Assembly: GCF_020616155.1 (NCBI RefSeq)
Contig: NZ_CP085530.1
Span: 2,602,501-2,666,500, forward strand
Direction: 5' to 3'
Source: Vogesella sp. XCS3
GTDB taxonomy: Bacteria; Pseudomonadota; Gammaproteobacteria; Burkholderiales; Chromobacteriaceae
Length of the DNA stretch: 64,000 nucleotides
In this document: one piece after another, positions 54,601-62,548 of the stretch
Layout: the number at the start of each line of letters is the position of its first letter
How positions within the stretch are numbered: the first letter of the stretch is position 1
Translations under genes and position numbers: made by a program
Notes under the pieces: generated by a model
Told to the model about the DNA's origin: nothing
What the model saw: the letters and a program-made list of their open reading frames with translations, nothing else
Database searches by the model: none

Positions 54601-55104
54601 CTGGCGGTCGCCCGCGCCTACTACCACGTGCTGGCTTACAAGGACGAGTACGAAGTGGCACGCCTGTATAGCGACGGCGAGTTCCAGCGGGCGCTGCGCG
54701 AGCAGTTCGACGGTGACCTCAAGCTCACCTTCCACTTTGGCGCCAGCTGGATGACCGGCCACCAGCCGAAAAAGGTGAACCTGGGCCCGTGGGCACTGAA
54801 GGCGCTGGGCGTGATTGCCCGCTTCAAAGGCCTGCGCGGCAGTGCGCTGGACCCGTTTGGCTGGCAGGCCGACCGCCGCCTGGAGCGCGCGATGATAGGC
54901 GAGTTCGAGGCGCTGGTAGGCCAGCTCCTGGCGGGCCTGTCTGCGGCCAACCTGGGCACGGCGAGCGAGATGGTAAAACTGTACGAGGGAATTCGCGGTT
55001 TCGGCCACGTGAAAGAAGCCGGCCACCAGGCCGCGCAAACCAGGCTGGCCGAGCTGCGCAAAGCGTTCGATACGCCGCCCGCCCATAAGGGTGCGGCTGC
55101 CTAA
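51613..55104 (+). CDS. Indolepyruvate ferredoxin oxidoreductase family protein (fused IorAB-type)
   Basis: Thiamine-diphosphate iron-sulfur enzyme oxidatively decarboxylating aryl or branched-chain 2-oxo acids to acyl-CoA. Seen: N-terminal pyrimidine-binding-like domain (GYVTGYRGSPLGNVDQ about 46-61), TPP region (YCSGCPHNTSTKVPEGS about 437; GIGCHYMAHW; LGDGTYFHSGLLAI), Cys clusters CEGCGDCGKKSGC (about 645-658) and CNKDFSCVEGFCPSF (about 678-692), and a C-terminal gamma domain (VTGVGGTGVVTIGQ, about 734). 1163 residues, full length for the fused type. GGAGGAG before the ATG. Followed by a terminator. A 1187-codon antisense frame is an artefact of codon bias. Confidence 0.93.
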   Translation: MSIRHVELEDKYTAPTGQVLLNGIQALVRLPMMQQARDRAAGLNTAGYVTGYRGSPLGNVDQTMQKASKHLAAHNVVFHPGLNEDLAATAVWGTQQVNMFEGAKYDGVYSMWYGKGPGVDRSGDVIKHGNVAGTSKFGGVLLICGDDHAAKSSTFPHQSDHILAASMIPVLSPSGVQEVIDYGLHAWAMSRYSGCWVSIKAISDTIESAAVVDISPERVQTLIPEDFPLPPDGLSIRWPDTPLAQEKRVLHHRLYAALAYARVNKLNHVTLDSPKARLGIITCGKSYLDVMQALDDLGIDEKLVADIGLRIFKVGMVWPLEPEGVRQFAEGLEEIMVIEEKRQIIEYQLKEQLYNWRDDVRPRVVGKFAEKGEWALPHGDWLLPAAGELTPAMIARAIAKRLANLYDSPVIHDRLKFYDDKEAQLVKPREAIARIPHYCSGCPHNTSTKVPEGSRAVAGIGCHYMAHWIEGDSTKTFTQMGGEGITWLGQAPFTTTKHVFTNLGDGTYFHSGLLAIRAAVAGKVNITYKILYNDAVAMTGGQNVDGYLDVPMITRQVHAEGVGRIVITSDDPDKYRTAHGLKEGLAPGVEVFHRRELDRLQKELRELPGVTILIHDQTCAAEKRRRRKRKEFPDPDRRAFINERVCEGCGDCGKKSGCLSVLPVETPLGRKRKIDQSSCNKDFSCVEGFCPSFVSVAGASVKKPGGAAASLDSMGALPAPQLPGLHEPFGIMVTGVGGTGVVTIGQVLAMAAHLDNKGVTVLDMAGLAQKGGSVWSHVRIADSQEKLHAVRIAAGDANLVLGCDLVVTAAEEALAKMREGFSHVVVNNYESPTSAFLKNPDVRFPAKAMKEAIIESVGSQHFAEVNATRIATALMGDAIAANMFMLGYAWQKGLVPVSLEAIMKAVELNGAAVKFNQQAFVWGRHAAHDPARIETLVSPSAVVQFVPRDTVEGVLHHRSKELVAYQDDKLAARYKVLVEQVKAAEERAKPGSSALTLAVARAYYHVLAYKDEYEVARLYSDGEFQRALREQFDGDLKLTFHFGASWMTGHQPKKVNLGPWALKALGVIARFKGLRGSALDPFGWQADRRLERAMIGEFEALVGQLLAGLSAANLGTASEMVKLYEGIRGFGHVKEAGHQAAQTRLAELRKAFDTPPAHKGAAA

Positions 55105-55127
55105 CGGGCATTGTTTGAGGGTGTTTG

Positions 55128-55151
55128 ACGGGCCGCAAGGCCCGTTTTTTT
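55128..55151 (+). terminator. Rho-independent terminator
   Basis: ACGGGCC-GCAA-GGCCCGT followed by seven T, 24 bases past the oxidoreductase stop. The tetraloop and T-run are classical. Confidence 0.9.
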
Positions 55152-55160
55152 ATGGCTGGC

Positions 55161-55478
55161 TCAGATGTGCAGCACCAGGCCTGACGGCGCCAGCAAGCCA
55201 TAAGCGGTGAGTGCCACACTCCACAGCAACAGTTTGGCACCGAACAGGCGCTGCGTGCAGCGTAGCGTACTGGCCAGACCGCAGCCGTACAGCACCATGG
55301 CACTCCACATCGGCAATAGCAGCATCAGCAAGGCCAATAGCCACAGCGGGGTAGCCGGCCACAGCAACAGTATGCTGCCGCATAGCAGCGTGGCCAGCGG
55401 TAATGCCGCCAGCGCGGCCAGAGTGAGTGCTCGGTTCAACATGTGGAAAGCGTCGGGTAGTCGATGGCGCGACAGCAT
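55161..55478 (-). CDS. Small hypothetical membrane protein
   Basis: About 105 residues with two or three hydrophobic helices (ALTLAALAALPLATLLCGSI; LWLLALLMLLLPMWSAMVLY; LLLWSVALTAYGLLA). Start uncertain: ATG 55478 has AGCAGG upstream; ATG 55442 and 55502 are alternatives. Convergent with the oxidoreductase gene. No family recognised. Confidence 0.5.
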   Translation of the reverse strand: MLSRHRLPDAFHMLNRALTLAALAALPLATLLCGSILLLWPATPLWLLALLMLLLPMWSAMVLYGCGLASTLRCTQRLFGAKLLLWSVALTAYGLLAPSGLVLHI

Positions 55479-55595
55479 GCCAGCCTGCTGTGGCAAACCC
55501 ATGAACGGTGGGTGACTGGCAGATGACAGTGGCTGCTAGCCGCGACAGGCAATAAGTGGTATCAAACAGGTTTGATATATCCACAGGAAAACGCC

Positions 55596-56057
55596 ATGCC
55601 CGCCGACATTCTGGTAAAGCTGTACCAGCTGCCGCCCTGCCCCGCCGCGCCCGACGGCGTGGTGTTACGCCACCCCATGCCGCACGAGCGTGGTGCCATG
55701 CGCATGTGGATAAGCCGTGAATTTTCTGATGGCTGGGCCGACGAATTCGATACAGTATTCCGCAGTATGCCGCCCAGTGCCTGGGTATTGCAGCGCGGCG
55801 GCGAGCTACTGGGTTTTGCCTGCTATGACGTGACCGCACGCGGCTTTTTCGGCCCCACGGGGGTAAAGGAAAGCGAGCAAGGTCAAGGATTTGGACGTTT
55901 ACTGCTGCTGGCATCGATGCATGCGCTGCACCAGCTGGGGTACGCCTACGCCATCATCGGCAGCGCCGGGCCGGTGGACTTCTATCTGCGCACCTTGCCG
56001 GCCATGCTGATCCCCGACAGCCACCCCGGAATTTATCCACAGCCTGTTGATAAGTAG
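55596..56057 (+). CDS. GNAT family N-acetyltransferase
   Basis: 153 residues. Seen: MWISREFSDGWADEFDTVFR at the start, GVKESEQGQGFGRLLLLASM as motif A, and YAIIGSAGPVDFYLRTL at the end. This group has a short DGW/EFD block near the N-terminus. Ribosome site AGGAAA before ATG 55596. Divergent from the small membrane protein gene. Two perfect DnaA boxes lie within it (55705 and, at its end, 56033). The substrate is unknown. Confidence 0.85.
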   Translation: MPADILVKLYQLPPCPAAPDGVVLRHPMPHERGAMRMWISREFSDGWADEFDTVFRSMPPSAWVLQRGGELLGFACYDVTARGFFGPTGVKESEQGQGFGRLLLLASMHALHQLGYAYAIIGSAGPVDFYLRTLPAMLIPDSHPGIYPQPVDK

Positions 56058-56162
56058 TGGAAAGCCAGCAATGGCAAGGGGCGTGCCCAGCCCGCCCGCG
56101 GCGGCGGCGCCCCTGTGATGCGGCTCTGCGGCCAACGTTAAACCAGTAAAATACCAGTTATT

Positions 56163-56402
56163 TCACGACACCTTGCGCGCCGGAAACAGGCTGAGACGAC
56201 GCGCGTCATCGACGGCTTGTTCCATGTCGCTGGTTTCCTGCTGCCATACCCATACCTTGTGCTGCGGGTCGTAGGTTTCCACCAGCCACAGCTTCTTGCC
56301 GCTGCCCAGCGCCACCAGGCGGGCACGGGCGGGTTGCTGGTAGTTGAAGATGACGGCGTCGCTGGTGACGGGGGCTTGTGGCTTGGTAAACAGGCTACGC
56401 AT
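56163..56402 (-). CDS. Small conserved-looking hypothetical protein
   Basis: 79 residues, no signal peptide. Contains KKLWLVETYDPQHKVWVWQQ and ends in LFPARKVS. Aromatic/charged composition suggests a small soluble protein. Weak ribosome site. It lies 53 bases past the abrB stop on the same strand and may be its operon tail. No family recognised. Confidence 0.5.
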   Translation of the reverse strand: MRSLFTKPQAPVTSDAVIFNYQQPARARLVALGSGKKLWLVETYDPQHKVWVWQQETSDMEQAVDDARRLSLFPARKVS

Positions 56403-56455
56403 GGTGGTGTCCGTGATAGAGGGCTGCCTGGCTCTTTGCAAATGCCATGCCAGCT

Positions 56456-57487
56456 TCAAACGCGCGCTTGAGCCGGCGCCAGCCAGCGCGACAGCGGCTC
56501 GGCCAGCAGCAGCACCATCACCAGCCGGCACAGCTGGAAGCCGATGATGGTGGGCACGTCCAGCCCCATCGCCTTGGCGGTCAGGCACATCTCGGTAATG
56601 CCGCCGGGGGCCAGTGCCAGGATAGCCAGCGCTGGTGGCAGGCCGGCAAGCCACGCCAGCAGCCAGGCACCACCCACCGCCAGCAGTAGCAGGCAGGCCA
56701 GGCTGGCCAGGAACGCGGCCAGAAAGCGCGGTGCGGCCAACATCTGCTGTCTATCGAAGCGCACACCCAGTGCAATGCCGATCAGCAGCTGCGCCAGCTC
56801 TACCCAGCCGCCGGGCAGGCTGCCGTTCACCGTACCGCTGCTGGCCAGTAGCAGGCTGATGGTGAGCGGGCCGATAAACCACGGGTTGGGGATACGGCGC
56901 CATTGCAGCAGCGCGCCTAGCGCCAGTGCCGGCAGCAGCCACGGCAAGGCGCTGCTGCCCAGTGGTGCAAGCGTGGTGGCAAACGGTGCAGCGCTGTGCC
57001 CAAACAGGGCAAAGGCGCCGGGGTACAGCAGCACGACGATCAGCACGCGCAGGCTCTGGCCCAGCACGATCCACTCGCTTCTGGCGCCACGGCGGGCGCC
57101 GATGGCGGTCATTTCCGAGGCGCCGCCAGGCAGCGCTACCAGCCAGGCGGTGAGCGGGTCCAGCCCCGGGCACAGCCGGCGCAGCAGCTGCATGGCCACC
57201 CAGGCCAGCAGGAAAGCAAACGCCACCGCCACGGCTATCCAGGGTGCCAGCGTGACGGTACGCAACAGGGCGTCGTGGCTGAAGGTCAGCCCCAGCGCCA
57301 GGCCGACAATGGCCTGGCCCAGCTCGCGGCTATGGCGAATGCTGGCCAGCGGCAGCCCCAGCAGGCGGCCGCCCAGCATGGCCAGCAAGGGCCCCAGCAG
57401 CCAGGGCAGCGGCCCGCCGGCGGCGTGCCAAAAAAAAACGCCAGCTAGACTGATGACGAGTCCACTGGCGTGTGAGAAGTACAACAT
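56456..57487 (-). CDS. AbrB family membrane protein
   Basis: 343 residues, about nine or ten hydrophobic helices in two repeats. Seen: PWLLGPLLAMLGGRLLGLPL and ALPGGASEMTAIGARRG in repeat one, and ALAPGGITEMCLTAKAMGLD in repeat two, the repeated PGGxxEM signature of the AbrB (ammonia-monooxygenase-named) family. Members are often linked to tripartite tricarboxylate transport genes, as here, 60 bp downstream of tctA. The function is not established. Confidence 0.88.
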   Translation of the reverse strand: MLYFSHASGLVISLAGVFFWHAAGGPLPWLLGPLLAMLGGRLLGLPLASIRHSRELGQAIVGLALGLTFSHDALLRTVTLAPWIAVAVAFAFLLAWVAMQLLRRLCPGLDPLTAWLVALPGGASEMTAIGARRGARSEWIVLGQSLRVLIVVLLYPGAFALFGHSAAPFATTLAPLGSSALPWLLPALALGALLQWRRIPNPWFIGPLTISLLLASSGTVNGSLPGGWVELAQLLIGIALGVRFDRQQMLAAPRFLAAFLASLACLLLLAVGGAWLLAWLAGLPPALAILALAPGGITEMCLTAKAMGLDVPTIIGFQLCRLVMVLLLAEPLSRWLAPAQARV

Positions 57488-57547
57488 CGCTTGTACCGGG
57501 AGTACGGGGTGAGCGGCCGCTTCTGACGGCGGCCATCAACATGCGGG

Positions 57548-59053
57548 TCAGGCGGCTTGCAGCATTTTCTGGCGGCGCTTCATCAGCGGCGGCACGATCA
57601 GGATGGCGGCAGTCACCACCAGGATGGCCAGCGAGATCGGGTGCGTCAGGAATACGGTCAGGTCGCCCTGGTGGATGGACATGGCGCGGCGGAAGTGTTT
57701 TTCTGCCATCGGGCCCACAATCAGGCCTACCACCAGCGGCACCACCGGGAAGTCGAAGCGGCGCATCATGAAACCCAATACACCAATGATGTACAGCAGC
57801 ATCAGGTCGAACCAGCTCTGGCGCAGCGCATAAGCACCCATGGTAGCCAGTACCACGATGCCGCCGTACAGCAGCGGGCGCGGTACTTTCAGGAACTGTA
57901 CCCACAGGCCGACCAGCGGCAGGTTCAGCACCAGCAGCATCACGTTGCCGATATACAGCGAGGCGATCAGGCCCCATACCAGCTCGGGGTTGGTATCAAA
58001 CAGCAGCGGGCCCGGCACGATGTTGTACTGCTGGAAGGCAGACAGCATGATGGCGGCGGTAGCCGAGGTGGGGATGCCCAGCGTCAGCAGCGGGACCAGG
58101 GTGCCGGTTACCGCGGCATTGTTGGCCGCTTCCGGGCCGGCTACGCCTTCGATGGCGCCTTTGCCGAACTCTTTTTGCGCTTCCGGGCTGGCCAGCTTGC
58201 GCTCGGCCGAGTACGACAGGAAGGTCGGCATTTCGGTGCCGCCGGCTGGCAGGGTGCCAAACGGGAAGCCGATGGCGGTACCACGCAGCCACGGTTTCCA
58301 CGAGCGCTTCCAGTCTTCCTTGCTCATCCAGAAGCTGCCTTTGAGCGACTCGATACGACCGGCGATCTTGTTTTCGTAGGTGGCGGTGTACAGCGTTTCG
58401 CCGATGGCAAACAGGCCCATGGCCACCACCACGATGTCGATACCGTCGATCAGCGGCATCAGGCCAAAGGTAAAGCGGCTCTGGCCAGACTGCGATTCGA
58501 TGCCGATCAGGCCCATGGACAGGCCCAGCAGCAAGGCGATAAAGCCTTTCAGCGGTGAGTTGCCCAGCACGGCAGATACGGCGGCAAAGGTCAGCATCAT
58601 CAGGGAAAAGGTTTCTACCGGGCCCAGCTGCAGGGCAAAGCCGGCAATCACCGGGGCCAGCAGGGTGAGCAGTACGGTGGCAATGCTGCCGGCCACAAAC
58701 GAACCGATGGCGGCGGTAGACAGCGCCGGGCCGGCGCGGCCGGCCTTGGCCATCTTGTTGCCTTCCAGTGCCGACACGATGGAGCCGGCTTCACCCGGGG
58801 TATTCAGCAGGATGGAGGTGGTAGAGCCGCCAAACATGGCGCCGTAGTACACGCCGGCCAGCATGATCAGCGCGCCGGTTGGGTCTACGCTTTGCGTTAC
58901 CGGCAGCAGCAGCGCCACGGTGACAGCCGGGCCCACGCCGGGCAGCACGCCAATGGCGGTACCCAGGGTACAGCCCAGCAGCGCCCACAGCAGGTTGGCC
59001 GGGGTCAGTGCGGTAGCAAAGCCCAGACTGAACAGGGCATTCAACGATTCCAT
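57548..59053 (-). CDS. tctA: Tripartite tricarboxylate transporter permease TctA
   Basis: Large membrane subunit (501 residues, about eleven helices) of the TctABC secondary uptake system for citrate and related acids. Seen: [24 protein letters not shown] opening ([20 protein letters not shown]), [20 protein letters not shown], and [20 protein letters not shown] with the second conserved repeat. Its ATG shares one base with the tctB stop. Operon tctC-tctB-tctA, with abrB following. Confidence 0.95.
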   Translation of the reverse strand: MESLNALFSLGFATALTPANLLWALLGCTLGTAIGVLPGVGPAVTVALLLPVTQSVDPTGALIMLAGVYYGAMFGGSTTSILLNTPGEAGSIVSALEGNKMAKAGRAGPALSTAAIGSFVAGSIATVLLTLLAPVIAGFALQLGPVETFSLMMLTFAAVSAVLGNSPLKGFIALLLGLSMGLIGIESQSGQSRFTFGLMPLIDGIDIVVVAMGLFAIGETLYTATYENKIAGRIESLKGSFWMSKEDWKRSWKPWLRGTAIGFPFGTLPAGGTEMPTFLSYSAERKLASPEAQKEFGKGAIEGVAGPEAANNAAVTGTLVPLLTLGIPTSATAAIMLSAFQQYNIVPGPLLFDTNPELVWGLIASLYIGNVMLLVLNLPLVGLWVQFLKVPRPLLYGGIVVLATMGAYALRQSWFDLMLLYIIGVLGFMMRRFDFPVVPLVVGLIVGPMAEKHFRRAMSIHQGDLTVFLTHPISLAILVVTAAILIVPPLMKRRQKMLQAA

Positions 59054-59568
59054 TACAGTACTCCCCCCGGGATCAGCGCCGGCAGGTTAAGGCCCAGCGT
59101 CTTGAACAGGTGAAACAGGCCCAGGGCCAGAACAAAAGACAACACCAGGTCCAGCGTAGGGCGGCGGGTGTCCAGTGCACGACAAATACCGAAGCACAGC
59201 AAGGTGCCAGCCAGGGTGAAACCCACCAGGCCAATGAGCGCCATATGGGCAATCAGGCTGCCGCTGGCGATGGCGAACATGCGCCAGTCGGCGTCGCCAC
59301 GGGCAAATTCGTCTTCGGCTTCTACTTCAGCCGCGTCGTTCTCGCCATCGCTGAGGATGGTATCCGGCCCGTTACTGTGGCGACGCTGCATCAGCAACGC
59401 GCCACCGGCAACGATCAGACCGGTTACCACCAGCGAAGGAAAGAAGCGCGGCCCGATGCCGGCATAACCGGCATCGTTCGGGATGTCCTGCAGCTGCCAG
59501 GCCATGAACAGGCCCAGCAGGATGATCCCGAAGGCGAGCCATTGCTCGCCGGATACGCGCTTGATCAT
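59053..59568 (-). CDS. tctB: Tripartite tricarboxylate transporter small subunit TctB
   Basis: 171 residues with four hydrophobic segments (about 9-25, 40-60, 96-118, 132-165). Seen: [20 protein letters not shown], the usual TctB first-loop motif, and an acidic cytoplasmic loop ([19 protein letters not shown]). Sits between tctC (3-base gap) and tctA (1-base overlap). It stabilises the large subunit by family knowledge. Confidence 0.93.
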   Translation of the reverse strand: MIKRVSGEQWLAFGIILLGLFMAWQLQDIPNDAGYAGIGPRFFPSLVVTGLIVAGGALLMQRRHSNGPDTILSDGENDAAEVEAEDEFARGDADWRMFAIASGSLIAHMALIGLVGFTLAGTLLCFGICRALDTRRPTLDLVLSFVLALGLFHLFKTLGLNLPALIPGGVL

Positions 59569-59571
59569 GGC

Positions 59572-60525
59572 TTAGTTACCCAGCTTCAGTTTCTTGACAG
59601 TCACAGCGGTACGCTTGATGTCTTCGTTCAGGAAGGTCTGGAAGCTGTCGCCGCTTTGCAGCATGTCCAGCCACTCGAATTTCTCGGCTTTGGCTTTCCA
59701 GGCTGGCGATTTCACCGCGGTTTCCACCATTTTGATCAGCTGGGTTTTCTGTGCGGCGTTGATGCCTGGGGGCGCAAACACACCACGCCAGTTGTACACC
59801 ACCACGTCGGTGCCCTGTTCGCGGATGGTCGGTACCGGGATGTCCGGGTTACGGGTAGCAGCGGAAATGCCCAGCGCGCGTACCTTGCCTGCCTTGATCA
59901 GGTCGGCCAGCTCGCCGTAGCCGCTGATGTAGGCGGCAATCTGGTTACCCAGTACGGCAGCCTTGCCCTCGCCACCGCCGGCAAACGGGATGTAGTTCAG
60001 TTTGTCCGGGTCCACGCCGGCTTTTTCCGACATCAGGCTGGCCATGATGTGGTCAATACCACCGGCCGAGCCGCCACCGATGCTTACCGCACCCGGGTTG
60101 GCTTTGTAGGCGGCCATCAGGTCCTTGATGGATTTGTACGGCGACGCAGTAGGTACCACGATCACGTTGAACTCGCCCATCAGGCGGGAAATCGGCGTCA
60201 CCATGCCAAAGTTCACTGGCGACTTGTTGGTTTCCAGCGCGCCTACAGTCACGGCACCGGCTACCAGCAGGGCGTTCGGGTTGCCCTTTTCGTTATTCAC
60301 GAACTGCGCCATGCCGATGGCACCACCGGCACCGGCCTTGTTTTCCACGACCACGCTTTTGACCTGGCCCGACGCTTGCAGCGCCTCGCCCAGGGTACGG
60401 GCGATGGTGTCAAAGCCGCCGCCCGGGTTGGCCGGAGCCATGATCTTGAATTGTTCAACTTGTGCCTGTGCGGCCATCGGCGCCAGGGCTACCAGGCAGG
60501 AAACCAGCAGGGTTTTCAGTTTCAT
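59572..60525 (-). CDS. tctC: Tripartite tricarboxylate transporter receptor TctC (Bug family)
   Basis: Periplasmic solute receptor. Seen: signal peptide (about 1-21, ending MAAQA), then IMAPANPGGGFDTIAR (about 28-43), VVENKAGAGGAIGMA and the final blocks VPTIREQGTDVVVYNWRGVF, which define the Bug fold. 317 residues, normal. GGAGAG before the ATG. First gene of the transporter operon. Confidence 0.94.
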   Translation of the reverse strand: MKLKTLLVSCLVALAPMAAQAQVEQFKIMAPANPGGGFDTIARTLGEALQASGQVKSVVVENKAGAGGAIGMAQFVNNEKGNPNALLVAGAVTVGALETNKSPVNFGMVTPISRLMGEFNVIVVPTASPYKSIKDLMAAYKANPGAVSIGGGSAGGIDHIMASLMSEKAGVDPDKLNYIPFAGGGEGKAAVLGNQIAAYISGYGELADLIKAGKVRALGISAATRNPDIPVPTIREQGTDVVVYNWRGVFAPPGINAAQKTQLIKMVETAVKSPAWKAKAEKFEWLDMLQSGDSFQTFLNEDIKRTAVTVKKLKLGN

Positions 60526-60591
60526 GAATCTCTCCAGTGTTGTGGTACAGCGAGTAATACGTCCTCGGGGCGGGACGATGTTTAATCTTGT

Positions 60592-61653
60592 TCAGTGTGT
60601 CGGGCGGGTGGCCGCCGGCAGCTGGTCGCGCCAGCGTTTCAGGAACAGGCTCTTTTTGGCCGTATCCAGATACACCAGCAGCCCGCTGCCTACCTGAATC
60701 GGCCTCAGGTTGGCCGCATTGCGTTTCAGGTCGATATTGCCCAGCTGCCGCGGCAGGTCTTCGCGTATGGGCGGCAGCCCGCTGCCTTGCGACAGTACGT
60801 GCTGGCCGTCGCGCGACAGCACAAAATCGGTCCACAGTTTGGCCGCTGCGGTATGGCGTGCGGCCTTGTGTATCAGCATCAGCCGGGTTACCACCAGCGC
60901 GTAGTCTTGCGGCAATACCCAGCGCACCTGGGGCTGGTGGCGGGTAAAACTCACCGCGTAGGGCCCCAGCACGTTATAGGCAATATCCGCCTCGCCTTGT
61001 GACAGCCGGCGCAGCAGGGTCAGGCTGTTGCCTTCCTGAAAGCGCACATTGCGGCCCAGCGCGGCGGCCAGGTCCCAGAACTCGGCGTTATGGCGCGAGT
61101 CCTGGCTGAAAAACAGGTAACCGGCACCGGAGGCCTCCACGTCGTAGGTGGCGACCCGCAGCTGGCCGGGCTGCGCCCGCAGCATGCGGCGCAGGTCGGT
61201 ATGCGTGCGCGGCATGTGGGCTACCCGCTGGCTGTGGTAGGCAAATACCACCGGTTCGAAGGTGGTGCCGTACACTTCATCCCGCCACGAGGCCCAGTCG
61301 GGTAGCGCATCTTTTTGCGGCGAGCTGTAGCGCAGGGCGTAGCCATCGTTCACCAGCTTGATCTGCAGATCCATCGCCGAGCTCCACAGCACGTCGCCGC
61401 TGGCGGCGTTATTACCCAGCGCGCGGCGGTAAATGTCGGCACTGTTCAGCTCCTGGTACTGCACGCGGATAAACGGGTAACGCTGCTGGAAGGCCTGCAG
61501 TAGCGGCGCCACTTGCTCGCGGTCTATGGTGGCGTGCACCAGCAAGGTGCCTTCACGTCGTGCCGCCTCGCCCAAACCGCTTTGCATGCCATTTCCCGCC
61601 AGCAACAGCGGGCTGATGGCCAGGCAAAGACAGGTGAGCAGAAAACGGCGCAT
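60592..61653 (-). CDS. Periplasmic substrate-binding protein next to tctDE
   Basis: Iron/phosphoglycerate-type ABC binding-protein fold, 353 residues. Seen: signal peptide (MRRFLLTCLCLAISPLLLA), LLQAFQQRYPFIRVQYQELN, SGDVLWSSAMDLQIKLVNDG, and DYALVVTRLMLIHKAARHTA. ATG 61653 with AAGGAG 6 bases upstream. No ABC permease or ATPase is near; similar genes often sit beside 2CSK_N-type sensor kinases, where the protein may act as ligand sensor (PgtC-like). Divergent from tctDE and 66 bp upstream of tctC on the same strand. Confidence 0.85.
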   Translation of the reverse strand: MRRFLLTCLCLAISPLLLAGNGMQSGLGEAARREGTLLVHATIDREQVAPLLQAFQQRYPFIRVQYQELNSADIYRRALGNNAASGDVLWSSAMDLQIKLVNDGYALRYSSPQKDALPDWASWRDEVYGTTFEPVVFAYHSQRVAHMPRTHTDLRRMLRAQPGQLRVATYDVEASGAGYLFFSQDSRHNAEFWDLAAALGRNVRFQEGNSLTLLRRLSQGEADIAYNVLGPYAVSFTRHQPQVRWVLPQDYALVVTRLMLIHKAARHTAAAKLWTDFVLSRDGQHVLSQGSGLPPIREDLPRQLGNIDLKRNAANLRPIQVGSGLLVYLDTAKKSLFLKRWRDQLPAATRPTH

Positions 61654-61879
61654 GTACAACTCCTTACGGTTGCACCAAGTCTAGGCAGGGCTAGCTTTCA
61701 TTTCCCTTTCACTGTCTGACAGGCGGGCAGCAGTGGTGCAAGAAAGCCGCAACCTGCCCCTGACAGGTGCTTGGCAGGCGGCGATCGGGTGATACGATGA
61801 AAAGACAACACAGCAATAAATGCGGCCAACTGCGGGCCAGCACCGCGGGCAGGGCCACAGCCCACAGACAGAGAGCACG

Positions 61880-62548
61880 ATGAGACTGCTGCTAGTAGAA
61901 GACAACCACGACATTGCCACCTGGCTGCAAAAAGCCCTGAGCGCGGCCGGCCACGCGGTGGATATTGCACCCGACGGCGTGCAGGCCGACCAGCTGCTGG
62001 CCTACGAGCCCTATTCGCTGGTGATTCTGGACATCGGCCTGCCGCGTATGGACGGTTTCGAGGTACTGAAGCGCCTGCGCCGCCGTGGCAACCGTGTGCC
62101 GGTGCTGGTGCTCACCGCACAGTCCGGCATCGATGCGCGGGTACACGGCCTGGACCTGGGTGCGGACGATTACCTGGGGAAGCCCTTCGAGCTGGCCGAG
62201 CTGGAGGCTCGCGTGCGCGCCCTGCTGCGCCGCGCCCAGGGCAGCGAGGGCGGCGTGCTGCAGTGTGGCGAGCTGGTGTTCGAGCCGGCGCACAAGCGCT
62301 TTGCCGTGTGCGGCCAACCTTTGGCGCTGACACCGCGCGAAATGGCGGTGCTGGAAGTGTTGCTGTACCGCCAGGGCAAGCCGGTGAGCAAAGAGGTGCT
62401 GGCCGACCAGATCGTGCGGCTGGACCAGGACCTGAGCCCGGATGCCATGGAAATCTACGTGCACCGCCTGCGAAAGAAGCTGGCTGGTAGCGGTGTGGCC
62501 ATCCTTACCCTGCGCGGGCTGGGTTATATGCTGGACGTGGCCAAATGA
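61880..62548 (+). CDS. tctD: OmpR-family response regulator TctD
   Basis: Controls the tricarboxylate transporter genes. Seen: receiver domain with MRLLLVEDN, phospho-acceptor D51 (LVILDIGLPRMDGF) and K101, then an OmpR winged helix (about 125-222) with LTPREMAVLEVLLYRQGKPV and VYVHRLRKKL-like VHRLRKKL. 222 residues. The next gene, tctE, overlaps by 4 bases. Divergent from the binding-protein and tct operon, a shared 226-bp control region with one uptake word (61821-61830). Confidence 0.94.
   Translation: MRLLLVEDNHDIATWLQKALSAAGHAVDIAPDGVQADQLLAYEPYSLVILDIGLPRMDGFEVLKRLRRRGNRVPVLVLTAQSGIDARVHGLDLGADDYLGKPFELAELEARVRALLRRAQGSEGGVLQCGELVFEPAHKRFAVCGQPLALTPREMAVLEVLLYRQGKPVSKEVLADQIVRLDQDLSPDAMEIYVHRLRKKLAGSGVAILTLRGLGYMLDVAK

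Noticed and set aside
51523..55086. Long open frame of 1187 codons on the minus strand
   Set aside because: It lies fully antisense to the indolepyruvate oxidoreductase gene, is rich in His, Gln and Arg as expected of a mirrored GC-rich frame, has no ribosome site and no recognisable domain.
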